From: Anthopleura xanthogrammica | Lineage: Eukaryota > Cnidaria > Anthozoa > Actiniaria > Actiniidae | DNA: 64,000 nt | Assembly: GCA_964019055.1 (NCBI GenBank) | Contig: OZ025207.1 | Coordinates: 22,571,117 to 22,635,116, forward strand | Reading direction: 5' to 3' | Notes under the pieces: model-generated | Told to the model about the DNA's origin: nothing | Database searches by the model: none | Seen by the model: only the letters and a program-made list of their open reading frames with translations | Part shown: positions 63,510 to 64,000 of the stretch, in pieces | How positions within the stretch are numbered: the stretch's first letter is position 1 | Layout: every line of letters starts with the position of its first letter | Translations under genes and position numbers: made by a program

Positions 63510-64000
63510 CTAATTATCACTGGTTGATAAGACTGCCGAAGCATATTCAGTGTTAATAACTGGTTTGTAATAAAATGATCTGAATGTGGATGGTGTAGAC
63601 CAATCTGCCATATCCATTATTGATGCTGTATTTATTCCACCTGAAGCAGCCGAAGACGTGGAGGCACCTCGAGTTGAGTGTCCTTTAAAGATTGAGCTGT
63701 CAATACCGCTCATCTTGATGACTTCACGTAGCCAACGTGATATCGTGGCTGGGCCCACTGACTTATGGGGCTTTTTAAAGGAGCGGAGGAGAAGGTCTGG
63801 CAGTTGGGGGGCGGACGATGCCTGACGGATTTCTCGTGTTGCCTTAAGATATGTGGTCAAAACACTCTAGAGGACAAAGGCGTTTGTTGCCTGTGTACTT
63901 AGCGATATTAACTTTCCCGGCAACAGTTGGTTTTCCTCTTTTCCTTGGGGTTGTCAAGGTGAAAGTAAATCCCTCTGGACGCAAATGTACGAAACGTAAA
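63510..64000 (-). pseudogene. tyrosine recombinase of a DIRS-type element, frameshifted, cut by window edge
   Basis: The frame 63510-63860 carries the C-terminal catalytic half of a tyrosine recombinase: HSTRG (the H-x-x-R box), ADWST with the conserved Trp, and FYYKP with the nucleophilic Tyr, spaced 23 and 10-11 residues apart. KPHKSVGPATISRWL upstream is also typical. The homologous sequence continues upstream (63863-64000) in another reading frame; a one-base change in the TTTT run at 63859-63862 breaks the frame. The upstream catalytic Arg is outside the window. Such recombinases integrate DIRS/Ngaro-type retrotransposons as circular intermediates. Cryptons are an alternative; no reverse transcriptase is visible to decide. 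Confidence 0.75.

Overview
The window looks like gene-poor, repeat-rich nuclear DNA of a metazoan, most probably a cnidarian and perhaps an anthozoan. The evidence is AT-rich non-coding DNA, dense microsatellites, many short inverted-repeat (MITE-like) elements, several tRNA-derived SINE-like repeats, a tyrosine-recombinase (DIRS-type) element, and compact genes that look single-exon. No rRNA, CRISPR, operon or bacterial-style gene packing is seen. The host assignment is inference from repeat style and was not checked by search.

Protein-coding content is small. Four short genes stand out: 3084-3611 (-), 13300-13914 (+), 34308-35135 (-) and 57143-57958 (+). They encode Ser/Thr/Lys-rich, apparently disordered proteins of 175-275 residues. 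Three share two short C-terminal motifs in the same order: an aromatic-Pro motif (FFPRDF, LFPEYFP, LFPDFFP) and, 47-66 residues later, a terminal S-W-x-x-[FI]-F-G motif. The fourth (3084-3611) carries divergent versions (IYPDF, SLIEWYG). I do not recognise the family; it is the best candidate here for something undescribed. The fifth clear gene, 22047-22850 (+), is a membrane-anchored LicD/fukutin-type enzyme. At the right edge (63510-64000, -) lies the C-terminal part of a frameshifted tyrosine recombinase, followed by a complex inverted-repeat terminus.

Layout. 0-3 kb: 40-bp minisatellite, SINE-like copies, a MITE. 3-5.6 kb: divergent family gene and upstream region. 5.6-12 kb: 62-bp satellite with a perfect CACGTG-centred palindrome, MITEs, long hairpin, TAG/TTG microsatellite. 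13-16 kb: family gene, TTC/GTC microsatellite. 16-25 kb: SINEs, a miRNA-precursor-like hairpin, a 1.5-kb element with about 170-bp inverted termini, the LicD gene followed by two MITEs, then a long SINE split by two other elements. 26-32 kb: large microsatellites and an 81-bp satellite. 34-35 kb: family gene. 36-56 kb: mostly non-coding, with tRNA-like 90-bp tandem arrays at 44-47 kb. 57-58 kb: family gene. 59-64 kb: tetranucleotide and 23-bp arrays, MITEs, the recombinase element.

The genes do not form a visible pathway. The only functional grouping is the four-member family scattered over 54 kb in both orientations, consistent with local duplication followed by repeat invasion.
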